A stretch of DNA of 61,731 bases from Bacteroidota bacterium (GCA_023437225.1 JAEZGS010000009.1:1-61731), one strand, 5' to 3'; shown: positions 34,716 to 43,433, counted from the stretch's first letter. Numbers and translations: made by a program. Notes: generated from the letters alone by a model not told the origin.

Positions 34716-37520
34716 TTATAGATTGAAGTCGTAAGAGAAACCAACAGTTATTGTAGTGCCTGGTGCATAGGAACTGAACACACGATCAGTACCCTTTTTA
34801 TAATTTCGCGAATTGTCGACATTTTCATAATACATGATCTTCTGGCCGAAGATGTCCGAAAAACTCAACTTGAATTCGCCGCGCTTATTAAATACCCGTT
34901 TGGATAGCTGCAGATCAACAACATCACGTGCATTCTCATAAACATCGGGGAAACCAAGAGACGTGTACCCAACAAGTGAAAGTCTGTTCCCCACACGGTT
35001 ATAGAGGATCGTACCGTTCCAGCCTTTCTCAGTTGAGTTGTATTGCAATCCTGCATTTATAAGGTATGGCGACTGTCCCTGCACCGGCCTGTCTGCAGAA
35101 ACCACTTTGCCGAGTAATTCATCATTGAAACTTACCTGTGAGAAAATGTAGGTAAGATTAGCAAACACACTGAAGTTGCTGAGTAGATCTGTACCACGAT
35201 CAAGGAACTTTAAATTTTTCCGAATCTCTAATTCGAGTCCATATGTATTCGCATCCTTTGCATTTTGAAAGAAATAATTTCTGCGCGTGAGCACACTTCC
35301 TGGATCAAGGCGAAACTCAATTGGATTTACAAAACGTTTATAAAACCCGCCGAAAGTGATCGCTTCACCGGCACCGCCATACAGCTCGTAGCGTGCATCG
35401 AAGTTGTAAATATCCGTTGTCTTGAGCTCAGGATTTCCGCGGACGCCAAACGTTGATTCATAATCAAAAAACTGGAACGGAGCGATCTCACGGAACTCGG
35501 GTCGCGAAACTGTTTTAGATGCAGATAACCTGAAGATATTGTTGCGATCGATGCTGTAGGAGAGGTTTACTGATGGAAGAAATTTCCAATCTTCGGTATT
35601 AATAAGAACCTGTTTTGAAGACAGATCTCTTGTTCGTAAGAACTGCTCGAAGAATTCAAGTCGCGCACCCCAGATTACGCGAAGCTCTTCAGACAATCTG
35701 TTATCCATCATCAGATAGCCGCTATTCAACGTCGATATCGCAAAGTATTTGTCCTGGTTATTTGTAAACTCTTCCATTACAAATCCATTCCTACCGATGT
35801 TCTGCCTGGCAAAAATCTGGTCAATCGGCAATGTTCTTAGTTCATCATTGAAAGTGCCGGAAGCTTCGATGTAACGAAAGATTCTTGAACGAAAGTCCCT
35901 GAATTTTACAAGTGCAGATCCTCCGAACTTGAGCGACTGTTCTTCACCGAAAGCGGTAAATGGTATCGTCACTGATGCGGTGCCGGATATGCCATGATCC
36001 TGGAGAGATGAGTAAAATCTCCGCGAATCATCCTGGTCCCATTCGAAGGGATTTGACGAACCAACGCCGCTCTTGAAATAAGCGGTTGTGCGAAGGTCGG
36101 GTTGCGACTTACTATTCAATGAATAAGAAGTATTCCAATACAACTTTGCATTTGCAAGATTGATCTTATGTGTTCCTTCTAATATGCCTGTGTAAAATGT
36201 GCGTTGGTTTAAAACGGATGACCATAAATTCACATCACCAGCGCGATCATTATTGGGGCCACTGCGGAAATAGTAATTGTCTTCGAAATATTGATTGAAG
36301 AGGTTTTTGAGCGATATCTTGTTGTTGCCTTTCACATATGCAATGTTTGCCATTGCCCCTACATTGATATTGTATTTGTTTTGCGCATCATTATATTGCT
36401 GAATAGCGACGCCATCCGTTTCATAAAGCGCGCGTTCAACATCATATTTAAGCATCTGTTTACGATACAACACAGACAATACGGTACCTAGTTTCGCGCC
36501 ATTATTATATCGTTTGCCTGAACCCCACGCGATGTTGTAGGATTGTATTGGTGCGGCAACAGATTTTTTCTGCGTGTAACTTTGATCGTTGAAAGATCTC
36601 GTCAACTCCAGCTTTTGGTCAAGCCCGTTTGGCTGGTTTGCCAATCCGTTATACTGCTGGCGCGATGACGGAAACTGAGAAGGCAGCTTACGTGAACCAT
36701 CATTGAATCCTAGCCAATCAGTTGAAGACCTTTCATTGCTTAAGAAAGTTTTTCCGGTTGATATTGTATTCCATCCAATGTTAACACCAACGGTTAGAAA
36801 CGGATTGTTGGGAACATCTCTTGTGGAAACCTGCACAAGTCCTCCCGCAAATTCACCGGTAAGATCAGGCGTTGCAGTTTTATTGATGATAATGTTATCA
36901 ACCACGCCCGAAGGAATGACGTCAAAAGAAAATGCCTTTTTATCGGGCTCGGAACTCGGCAGTTGTGCACCATTCAGGAAAGCCGAATTGTAGCGATCAC
37001 CCAGCCCGCGTACAACAACAAATTTATTGTCCTGTATACTTGTGCCACTCACACGCTTAAGGATCTCACCAGTATTTTTATCGGGCGTGCGTTTAATAAA
37101 ATCCGCGGCGATGCCGCTTGAAACAGCACTGTTATTTCTCTGGAAATTTACAAGTGCATTCGTACTCTCTTTTCGGACAGAGGTTTTTACAACTACTTCC
37201 GTAAGCTCGGCGGAACTCTCTAATGTGATGGTGATGAAATTGTCCTCATTAGGTTTCACTTCAACATCCTCAACAGATTTTTTTGAATATCCTGCACTGG
37301 TTACGATAAATGTATATTTGCGGCCCGCCTCAAGTGAAAGTGTAAATCTGCCTTCCACATCAGCGGGAACAGCCTGCGACAGGCCCTGCACCTGTATGGT
37401 AGCACCAGGTAATACTTCATTACGTGAATTGATCACTTTACCACTTAATCGAATAGCTTGTGCATTTGCAACATACACAGCGACCAATAATACAAGGAGA
37501 AGGAAAAGTTTTCTAAGCAC
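34716..37520 (-). CDS. TonB-dependent receptor with carboxypeptidase-regulatory-like domain, phosphate cluster
   Basis: A 934-residue outer-membrane receptor: signal peptide (about 1-20, ending VANAQ), N-terminal CarboxypepD_reg-like domain (about 22-105, LSGKVINSRNEVLPGATIQV), plug (about 125-260, with FVVVRGLGDRYNSAFLNG and DLTGEFAGGLVQVSTRDVP) and a barrel ending in FSYDFNL. Plug features are those of the non-SusC receptors that partner with non-SusD lipoproteins. It heads an operon with the beta-helix lipoprotein. The promoter region has four hexamers in 11-bp phase and a perfect -7 element, matching the promoter of the two-component operon. An organophosphate or other phosphorus-containing ligand is a reasonable hypothesis, not a demonstrated function. 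Confidence 0.9.
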   Translation of the reverse strand: MLRKLFLLLVLLVAVYVANAQAIRLSGKVINSRNEVLPGATIQVQGLSQAVPADVEGRFTLSLEAGRKYTFIVTSAGYSKKSVEDVEVKPNEDNFITITLESSAELTEVVVKTSVRKESTNALVNFQRNNSAVSSGIAADFIKRTPDKNTGEILKRVSGTSIQDNKFVVVRGLGDRYNSAFLNGAQLPSSEPDKKAFSFDVIPSGVVDNIIINKTATPDLTGEFAGGLVQVSTRDVPNNPFLTVGVNIGWNTISTGKTFLSNERSSTDWLGFNDGSRKLPSQFPSSRQQYNGLANQPNGLDQKLELTRSFNDQSYTQKKSVAAPIQSYNIAWGSGKRYNNGAKLGTVLSVLYRKQMLKYDVERALYETDGVAIQQYNDAQNKYNINVGAMANIAYVKGNNKISLKNLFNQYFEDNYYFRSGPNNDRAGDVNLWSSVLNQRTFYTGILEGTHKINLANAKLYWNTSYSLNSKSQPDLRTTAYFKSGVGSSNPFEWDQDDSRRFYSSLQDHGISGTASVTIPFTAFGEEQSLKFGGSALVKFRDFRSRIFRYIEASGTFNDELRTLPIDQIFARQNIGRNGFVMEEFTNNQDKYFAISTLNSGYLMMDNRLSEELRVIWGARLEFFEQFLRTRDLSSKQVLINTEDWKFLPSVNLSYSIDRNNIFRLSASKTVSRPEFREIAPFQFFDYESTFGVRGNPELKTTDIYNFDARYELYGGAGEAITFGGFYKRFVNPIEFRLDPGSVLTRRNYFFQNAKDANTYGLELEIRKNLKFLDRGTDLLSNFSVFANLTYIFSQVSFNDELLGKVVSADRPVQGQSPYLINAGLQYNSTEKGWNGTILYNRVGNRLSLVGYTSLGFPDVYENARDVVDLQLSKRVFNKRGEFKLSFSDIFGQKIMYYENVDNSRNYKKGTDRVFSSYAPGTTITVGFSYDFNL

Positions 37521-37542
37521 AATTCATTTTTTGATTGTGCCA

Positions 37543-37598
37543 CAAAACTATCCGGCCATTGTTAAGTGATTATAAAGTGCAGGTTATGTTTGGGTTAA
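37543..37598 (-). promoter_or_regulatory. Candidate PhoB-type operator and promoter of the TonB receptor operon
   Basis: Read on the minus strand: TTAACC (37598-37593), ATAACC (37587-37582), TTTATA (37576-37571), TTAACA (37565-37560), each start 11 bp apart, then 9 nt and TAGTTTTG (37550-37543), a perfect TAnnTTTG. The -7 element is 23 bp before the ATG. Same geometry as at 31239-31294. Confidence 0.65.
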
Positions 37599-37608
37599 CA
37601 GGAATACT

Positions 37609-37650
37609 AAATGTAAAATGCAAAATGCTAAATGGAAAATGGAAAATGGA
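37609..37650 (+). repeat. Heptamer array between porin and TonB receptor genes
   Basis: Six contiguous units AAATGTA, AAATGCA, AAATGCT, AAATGGA, AAATGGA, AAATGGA. It lies 15 nt beyond the porin stop and 11 nt upstream of the candidate operator of the receptor gene. In the sense of the porin transcript the units are pyrimidine-rich, the opposite of most other arrays here. Confidence 0.85.
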
Positions 37651-37665
37651 AATAAAGTAATGATA

Positions 37666-38967
37666 TTAAAAGCTGTATTGTAACCGGCATGTGAACACAT
37701 TGTCCCTTATATCGGTTTCATAACCGGTTAACTGTGTTGATTCATTGCGTACAATATCATACCATAGAAACAGCTTCAGGTTCTGATTGAAGTAATGATT
37801 ATATCCTACAGTGATGGTGGTATATTTAATATCCGCGTTAGAGTGTCCGTTCGATGAGGTTTTTATTTCGCTTCCCTTCAATTTCCTGTTGGGATCATAA
37901 AAATCAAATTTCAACCCTGCCTGGTGTTTTTCATTAATGATGTTTTGCAAGAGATACACAAAAGCACCGTCGAAATCACGAATATAAAAAGGAGCATTCT
38001 CTTCAAGCTCTCCCGGTGTTTCAGAACTTAATGCAGTTCCCGTTTGGGTTCCCCGCCAGTATTCGCCCCGCACAATTGTTTTGCCCCAGCCATGCTTAAA
38101 AGTTGTTTGCAGATCCGCACCATAATACTTCCTCGGTGATCTCGAACCTAAATTGTCTACGGATGAATCGACCGAAAACTGTTTGTGTCGACCATCCGAG
38201 AATTTATATACATAACGGCTGTTATGTGCAAGCGCTCCATGCAGATAAGAAAGACCACCCGAGACGGTGAAGTTGCTGGAAACTGTGAGAGGCTTAACCG
38301 ACAATCTTGTAATAAGATCTTTATACGAATCAAACTCATTTGGGCCGGTCATGCCCTGTCCATTAAAAACTCCAATGTCCCATTTAAGAAATGCGAGCCT
38401 ATGCCCTTTTCTTCTTGGTTCAAATGATACCATTGCACCAAGATCGCGTTCCGTTTTCATTAATATTTGCGACATTCTTCCACGCTCCGGCGTTTCCCGT
38501 ACCTGCGATGACAAGTTGATCTCATAACCGAATGGACGTGCAAACATACCTGTGGTGACTGTAAAAAGCTCCCACCTGTTTTCATAAAGGCGTCCCCAGA
38601 AGTCGCGTATGTTCACTCCTCTTTCGGACCCGTCGAATTGAAGCGCAAACTGCAACGACGGTTTGCCCTCCGCGGTGAAATGGGCATAATCAAATCTGAT
38701 ACGACCACGCCTGATCATAAAGCGATTATCCACTCGCTGAGCAAAATTTCCCCCGTTGTAAGTATCAGTGCCTTTCTCCTGTGCCCATTGAAACTGGGGC
38801 TGAAAATAACCCACAACGGAAAGATGGTCCTGCTTCCTTGCACTAAGCCAAAGGCCCTTCCCTTCTACATTTGATGTATCGATCATTTCAATAAGAAACT
38901 GTGCCTGAACAAATTGAGAACTCCCGGTGATACAGGCAAACAGCAATATGAATAACTTTAATTTCAT
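37666..38967 (-). CDS. Porin of the phosphate-selective OprP/OprO family
   Basis: A 433-residue outer-membrane barrel with signal peptide (about 1-22, ending QFVQAQ). The Porin_O_P pattern is clear: FMIRRGRIRFDYAHF, LQFALQFDGSERGVNIRDFWGRLY, TGMFARPFGYEINLSSQVRETPERG and SQILMKTERDLGAM; the C-terminus ends in QYSF with a terminal aromatic residue for barrel assembly. Relatives in Pseudomonas conduct phosphate or polyphosphate; selectivity in this homologue cannot be read off. It sits between the TonB receptor operon and the DUF47-Pit genes. Its promoter region contains one TTAACA in the same phase relative to a -7-like TAACTTCG. Confidence 0.88.
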   Translation of the reverse strand: MKLKLFILLFACITGSSQFVQAQFLIEMIDTSNVEGKGLWLSARKQDHLSVVGYFQPQFQWAQEKGTDTYNGGNFAQRVDNRFMIRRGRIRFDYAHFTAEGKPSLQFALQFDGSERGVNIRDFWGRLYENRWELFTVTTGMFARPFGYEINLSSQVRETPERGRMSQILMKTERDLGAMVSFEPRRKGHRLAFLKWDIGVFNGQGMTGPNEFDSYKDLITRLSVKPLTVSSNFTVSGGLSYLHGALAHNSRYVYKFSDGRHKQFSVDSSVDNLGSRSPRKYYGADLQTTFKHGWGKTIVRGEYWRGTQTGTALSSETPGELEENAPFYIRDFDGAFVYLLQNIINEKHQAGLKFDFYDPNRKLKGSEIKTSSNGHSNADIKYTTITVGYNHYFNQNLKLFLWYDIVRNESTQLTGYETDIRDNVFTCRLQYSF

Positions 38968-38985
38968 GATTTCTTAATAGTGGCA

Positions 38986-39030
38986 CGAAGTTATCTGGCA
39001 AAGGACATTGGTGTGTTAAGAAATTATTAC
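38986..39030 (-). promoter_or_regulatory. Porin promoter region with partial PhoB-like box
   Basis: Minus strand: GTAATA (39030-39025), TTAACA (39019-39014), ATGTCC (39008-39003), 9 nt, then TAACTTCG (38993-38986). Only TTAACA is a strong hexamer, but the 11-bp phase and the 9-nt gap agree with the two better sites. A 19-bp stretch over the -7 region is identical at 14 positions to the TonB receptor promoter. Confidence 0.4.
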
Positions 39031-39066
39031 CAATTGCATTCGCCTCCCAACCCTTTTGAATAGTTC

Positions 39067-39074
39067 TATTTTTG
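39067..39074 (+). promoter_or_regulatory. -7 promoter element of the DUF47-Pit operon
   Basis: TATTTTTG matches TAnnTTTG and lies 19 bp before the ATG at 39094. No 11-bp-spaced hexamers are found in phase with it. Confidence 0.45.
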
Positions 39075-39093
39075 CGCCAAACTATTACATTAT

Positions 39094-39741
39094 ATGGGAT
39101 CTAATTCGTTTCTCAAATTGTTTATGCCCAAGGATAGGATCTTCTATTCCTTGTTTGAGGAAGTAGCGGATACGATGGCAGACATGGGGAGACTACTGAA
39201 AGAAGTTGTAAAGGAACCTGACTTCGATAAAAGGGCTGCGGTCATTGCAAAAATTGAGGATCTTGAACACGTTAATGATGATCTGACCCACAAGATATTT
39301 ACTGAACTCGGAAGAAACTTCATTACTCCGTTCGATCGTGAAGACATTCATTACCTGGCAACCTCGCTTGACGATATTTCAGATTATATTTTTGCATCAG
39401 CAAAAAAGATCAACTTCTATAAGGTGAATCCAAACGATCAGGGCATTCAAAAAATGGCGGAGTTGATTGACCAGGGATGTGAGCAGATTCGTATTGCAGT
39501 GAAGGAATTGCGGAACATGAAAAACATGCGCAATATTACTGAAGCGCTGGTAAAAGTTAATAGCATAGAAAACCAGGCGGATGATATATTCGATCTCAGT
39601 ATTGACAGGCTTTTCGAAACTGAACCCGATGCAAAAGAGGTTATTAAGAAAAGAGAGATTTACCAGGTAATGGAAATCGTTACAGACAAGTGCGAAGATG
39701 CTGCAAATGTGATCGAATCCATCATCATTAAATACGCATAG
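39094..39741 (+). CDS. DUF47 family PhoU-like protein
   Basis: A 215-residue cytosolic all-helical protein of the DUF47 family, structurally related to PhoU and usually encoded next to Pit transporters, where it tunes uptake or couples it to signalling. Family segments are visible: FMPKDRIFYSLFEEVADTM, IEDLEHVNDDLTHKIFTEL, FITPFDREDIHYLATSLDDISDYI and IENQADDIFDLSIDRLFE; the acidic residues of the last two bind metal clusters in PhoU-like folds. The Pit gene follows after 13 bp, so they are cotranscribed. Confidence 0.93.
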   Translation: MGSNSFLKLFMPKDRIFYSLFEEVADTMADMGRLLKEVVKEPDFDKRAAVIAKIEDLEHVNDDLTHKIFTELGRNFITPFDREDIHYLATSLDDISDYIFASAKKINFYKVNPNDQGIQKMAELIDQGCEQIRIAVKELRNMKNMRNITEALVKVNSIENQADDIFDLSIDRLFETEPDAKEVIKKREIYQVMEIVTDKCEDAANVIESIIIKYA

Positions 39742-39754
39742 TAACACTTGCTAT

Positions 39755-40789
39755 ATGACTTTCCTTGTAATAATTATCGTCCTTGCCCTGGTCTTCGATT
39801 ATATCAATGGTTTTCACGATGCGGCCAATTCGATCGCAACCATCGTATCCACCAAAGTCCTTACTCCATTTCAGGCTGTATTATGGGCAGCAGTGTTCAA
39901 CTTCGCAGCGTTCTTCGTTTCTAAATATATTATTGGCGAATTCAAAATTGGTAATACCATTGCCAAATCAGTGAATGAAAACTTCATAAACCTTGAAGTT
40001 ATTTTCGCTGGATTGGTTGCTGCGATTGCATGGAACCTGCTTACCTGGTGGTTTGGTATTCCGTCAAGTTCTTCGCATACTTTGCTTGGTGGCTTTATGG
40101 GTGCTGCATTGGCGCATGCAGGAGCGATCAGTCAGGATGGAATACATGTTATCAACTACGCCAAAGTGTTGCCTACATTTTTGTTCATATTCCTCGCGCC
40201 GCTGATCGGTATGATCATGTCCTTTATCATTACGATCATTATAGTCAATATATCGCGAAAGGCCAACCCGTATAAAGCAGATTCCTGGTTCCGGCGACTG
40301 CAGCTTGTATCAAGTGCTGCATTCAGTTTAGGACATGGTGGTAATGATGCGCAAAAGGTAATGGGTATCATCGGTGCGGCGATCATCTATTATGAAAGCA
40401 CGCTTGGTGTGAGTATGACTTTCAATGAATTTGTAGATGCATATGTTTGGGTGCCGATCGCGAGTTTCACAGCCATTGCAATTGGTACGATGAGCGGTGG
40501 TTGGAAGATTGTAAAAACCATGGGTACACGCATTACAAAAGTTACTCCTCTTGAAGGAGTAAGTGCTGAAACTGCCGGTGCTGCGACCCTGTATTTAACC
40601 GAGCATCTTGGAATCCCTGTAAGCACAACACATACCATTACCGGTGCAATTATCGGGGTCGGTGCAACGAAGCGTTTGTCTGCCGTACGATGGGGTGTTA
40701 CCATAAATTTATTGTGGGCATGGATTCTTACCATCCCGGTGAGTGCATTTATTGCAGCAATTGTTTACTACATAGTGAGATTATTTTAA
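39755..40789 (+). CDS. Inorganic phosphate transporter, Pit family
   Basis: A 344-residue inner-membrane phosphate:proton (or metal-phosphate) symporter of the Pit family with about ten membrane helices. The duplicated family signatures are present: FDYINGFHDAANSIATIVSTKVLTP near the N-terminus (in parts GFHDAANSIAT) and GHGGNDAQKVMG in the second half; SSSHTLLGG and STTHTITGAIIGVG are the paired Pi-binding loops. It is shorter than the E. coli PitA, as is common in this phylum. Cotranscribed with DUF47 and followed by a strong terminator. Confidence 0.95.
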   Translation: MTFLVIIIVLALVFDYINGFHDAANSIATIVSTKVLTPFQAVLWAAVFNFAAFFVSKYIIGEFKIGNTIAKSVNENFINLEVIFAGLVAAIAWNLLTWWFGIPSSSSHTLLGGFMGAALAHAGAISQDGIHVINYAKVLPTFLFIFLAPLIGMIMSFIITIIIVNISRKANPYKADSWFRRLQLVSSAAFSLGHGGNDAQKVMGIIGAAIIYYESTLGVSMTFNEFVDAYVWVPIASFTAIAIGTMSGGWKIVKTMGTRITKVTPLEGVSAETAGAATLYLTEHLGIPVSTTHTITGAIIGVGATKRLSAVRWGVTINLLWAWILTIPVSAFIAAIVYYIVRLF

Positions 40790-40807
40790 ACACTGCACAT
40801 ACTGATA

Positions 40808-40836
40808 AAAGCAGCACATTAACGTGCTGCTTTTTT
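40808..40836 (+). terminator. Rho-independent terminator after the Pit gene
   Basis: Arms AAAGCAGCAC (40808-40817) and GTGCTGCTTT (40824-40833) pair perfectly around a 6-nt loop and run into a T-tract. Confidence 0.9.
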
Positions 40837-40890
40837 AATTTATAGCAGTTTCTTGGTACATTGCCGAGTCTTTTATAAACCTGATAATCA

Positions 40891-41757
40891 ATGAAAGGAA
40901 TCATTTTGGCTGGCGGATCGGGCACACGGCTGCATCCCATTACTTATGCAATCAGCAAACAGATCATGCCAGTTTACGATAAGCCAATGATCTACTACCC
41001 GCTGTCAACTTTGATGCTCGCGGGCATTCGTGAAATACTTATCATCTCAACGCCTCATGATCTTCCGCAATTTCAACGTCTTCTTGGCGATGGTGCCAAG
41101 CTCGGCTTGTCCTTTTCCTATGCAGAACAATCTGTACCCAACGGTCTTGCACAGGCTTTTGTAATTGGTGCGGACTTTATTGGCAACGATTCTGTAGCTC
41201 TGGTATTGGGTGACAATATCTTTTATGGCGCAGGACTGGGTGAACAGTTATCCATGAATACCCAACCTGATGGCGGTATAGTATATGCTTACCATGTAAG
41301 CGATCCGGAACGGTATGGTGTTGTTGAATTCAATGAGCAGAAACAGGTCATCTCGATTGAAGAAAAACCACAGCATCCTAAAAGCAATTATGCAGTTCCG
41401 GGGCTTTATTTTTACGACAGCGATGTAGTACAAATAGCTCGCGATCTCGCGCCAAGTCCACGGGGTGAATATGAAATAACTGATGTGAACAAGGAATATC
41501 TTCGCCAGGGGAGATTAAAAGTGTCAATACTGGACCGGGGAACGGCGTGGCTGGATACGGGCACTTTTGATTCGCTGATGCAGGCCTCACTATTTGTGCA
41601 GGTAATCGAGCAAAGACAAGGCATAAAGATTGCCTGTATCGAGGAAATCGCGTACAGGAAAGGCTTTATCGACAAAGAACAGCTGACGGAAATGGCTCGC
41701 CCCTTATTGAAAAGCGGCTATGGACAATATCTTATGGATCTTATCAAAGAACAATAA
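40891..41757 (+). CDS. rfbA: Glucose-1-phosphate thymidylyltransferase RfbA
   Basis: Makes dTDP-glucose from glucose 1-phosphate and dTTP, the first step to dTDP-rhamnose and other deoxysugars. The 288-residue protein has the nucleotide-binding GGSGTRLHP (residues 8-16), KQIMPVYDKPMIYYPLSTLM, VLGDNIFYG with the metal-binding Asp, and EEKPQHPKSNYAVPGLYFYD split across the sugar site. rfbB, rfbC and rfbD are not nearby. galE follows after 9 bp in the same direction. Confidence 0.95.
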   Translation: MKGIILAGGSGTRLHPITYAISKQIMPVYDKPMIYYPLSTLMLAGIREILIISTPHDLPQFQRLLGDGAKLGLSFSYAEQSVPNGLAQAFVIGADFIGNDSVALVLGDNIFYGAGLGEQLSMNTQPDGGIVYAYHVSDPERYGVVEFNEQKQVISIEEKPQHPKSNYAVPGLYFYDSDVVQIARDLAPSPRGEYEITDVNKEYLRQGRLKVSILDRGTAWLDTGTFDSLMQASLFVQVIEQRQGIKIACIEEIAYRKGFIDKEQLTEMARPLLKSGYGQYLMDLIKEQ

Positions 41758-41766
41758 TAGATTCAA

Positions 41767-42822
41767 ATGAATAAAGTACTCGTTACAGGGGGCTGTGGTT
41801 ATATCGGCTCACACACGATCGTCGATCTTATCGAAAATGGATATGATGTTATTTCCGTTGATAACAACTCCAGGTCTACACCACGTATCCTCGAGGGAGT
41901 AGAAAAAATTACAGGCAGGAAAGTAAAAAACTATAAGGTTGATCTTTGTAATTATGACGACACCTTTGCGATCTTCCAGGAAAATGAAGACATCGTTGGC
42001 ATCATACATTTTGCAGCGTACAAAGCAGTTGGAGAATCGGTTGAGCAACCACTGATGTATTTCGAAAACAATCTTGGGTCATTGATCAACCTGTTGAAAT
42101 GTGTGCAGGAATTCAATGTTCCCTATTTTGTGTTTTCATCCTCATGTACTGTGTATGGCAACCCTGATGAAATTCCTGTAACGGAAAAAACTCCACCGAA
42201 GCCGGCCGAGTCGCCCTATGGTTATACCAAGCAAATGGGCGAACAGATCATCAATGAATTTTCTAAGGCAGTTCCCACGCAATGTGTGTTGCTAAGATAC
42301 TTCAACCCTGTAGGAGCACATCCGTCTGCTTTTATCGGTGAACTACCAATAGGCAAACCTGCTAACCTCGTACCTGTGATCACACAAACAGCAATAGGCA
42401 AGATACCACAGGTCACAGTGTACGGAAACGATTATCCTACCCGCGATGGTTCATGCATACGCGACTATATCCATGTTTGCGACATTGCGCATGCTCACAC
42501 CCTGGCAATGGATTATCTCCTTAATAAAGGATCGGATAAACGTTGTGAAGTTTTCAATCTTGGTTCAGGAAACGGTGTGTCCGTATTGGAAGCGATAAAC
42601 GCTTTTGAAAAAGTGAGCGGAGTAAAATTGAACTACGCGATTGGGCCGCGCAGACCAGGAGATGTGGTGGCCATTTATGCCAATAACGAATATGCGGTTA
42701 AGACGCTTGGTTGGAAGTTGAAATACAATCTCGAAGATATGATGTCATCGGCCTGGAAATGGGAACAGAAACTCAAGATCGATGAACAATTTTACCAAAA
42801 CAAAGCTGCTGATCTGAATTGA
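41767..42822 (+). CDS. galE: UDP-glucose 4-epimerase GalE
   Basis: Interconverts UDP-glucose and UDP-galactose with tightly bound NAD. A 351-residue extended short-chain dehydrogenase: NAD motif GGCGYIGSH (8-16), catalytic Ser region SSSCTVYG, catalytic YGYTK, and the sugar-binding RYFNPVGAHPS. Length is typical. It provides UDP-galactose for surface glycans along with RfbA. The sigma factor gene starts 18 bp after its stop, so all five genes to 44580 may be one transcript. Confidence 0.96.
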   Translation: MNKVLVTGGCGYIGSHTIVDLIENGYDVISVDNNSRSTPRILEGVEKITGRKVKNYKVDLCNYDDTFAIFQENEDIVGIIHFAAYKAVGESVEQPLMYFENNLGSLINLLKCVQEFNVPYFVFSSSCTVYGNPDEIPVTEKTPPKPAESPYGYTKQMGEQIINEFSKAVPTQCVLLRYFNPVGAHPSAFIGELPIGKPANLVPVITQTAIGKIPQVTVYGNDYPTRDGSCIRDYIHVCDIAHAHTLAMDYLLNKGSDKRCEVFNLGSGNGVSVLEAINAFEKVSGVKLNYAIGPRRPGDVVAIYANNEYAVKTLGWKLKYNLEDMMSSAWKWEQKLKIDEQFYQNKAADLN

Positions 42823-42840
42823 TCTTTTAATCTGCAAAGC

Positions 42841-43389
42841 ATGATCAATACTCCGGACAGTTTGCTATTGGAACAGTTCCGTGTCGCAGAGACACGTGAA
42901 GCTGCTTTTACCTCTATCATAAAAAAGTACCAGGAACGCCTGTACTGGCATGTGCGAAGGATGGTTGTTGACCATGAAGACGCGAACGATGTATTGCAGA
43001 ATGTTTTCATCAAATGCTGGAAGGGGCTTGAAAACTTCCGGGAGGACGCTCAGCTTTACACCTGGCTTTACAGAATAGCTACCAATGAATGCCTTACATT
43101 TTTGGAGCAGCAAAAAAAGCGTAAGGCGATTTCATTTGATCAGCTTGACGAGTCGCTTTCCAATAAAGTAAAGGAAGATCAAAACTTTGACCCGAATAAG
43201 CTAGAGTGGAAACTGCAACTGGCCATCCAGCGCTTACCTGAAAAGCAGCGGTTAGTGTTTACACTCCGTTATTACGACGAAATGCCATATGAAGAAATGA
43301 GTAAAGTTTTGGAGACTTCTGAGGGCGCCCTCAAGGCATCTTATCATCATGCGGTAAAAAAGATCGAGGATTTCATTCTCAATCATTAA
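42841..43389 (+). CDS. ECF-type RNA polymerase sigma factor
   Basis: A 182-residue sigma-70 family ECF factor with only regions 2 and 4. Region 2 (about 25-95) has YWHVRRMVVDHEDANDVLQNVFIKCW and the DNA-melting FREDAQLYTWLYRIATNECL; region 4 (about 125-180) has LPEKQRLVFTLRYYDEMPYEEMSKVLETSEGALKASYHHA in parts, the -35 recognition helix. The following gene encodes a one-pass membrane protein that may be its anti-sigma factor, and the third a Spy/CpxP-like protein, suggesting an envelope-stress unit. Confidence 0.93.
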   Translation: MINTPDSLLLEQFRVAETREAAFTSIIKKYQERLYWHVRRMVVDHEDANDVLQNVFIKCWKGLENFREDAQLYTWLYRIATNECLTFLEQQKKRKAISFDQLDESLSNKVKEDQNFDPNKLEWKLQLAIQRLPEKQRLVFTLRYYDEMPYEEMSKVLETSEGALKASYHHAVKKIEDFILNH

Positions 43390-43433
43390 ACTTTCACGGC
43401 CGGGGGGAGTCTTAAGCCGGTTTTTGTCAGATA

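Noticed and set aside
39020..39074. PhoB-type box for the DUF47-Pit operon
   Set aside because: Hexamers in 11-bp phase with the TATTTTTG at 39067 read CCTTTT and CGCCTC, which do not match TTAACA or ATAACC.
43390..43433. Hairpin GGCCGG...CCGG followed by TTTTT between the sigma and membrane-protein genes, as a terminator
   Set aside because: Only a 4-bp stem with a long loop forms; too weak to support a terminator or attenuator call.
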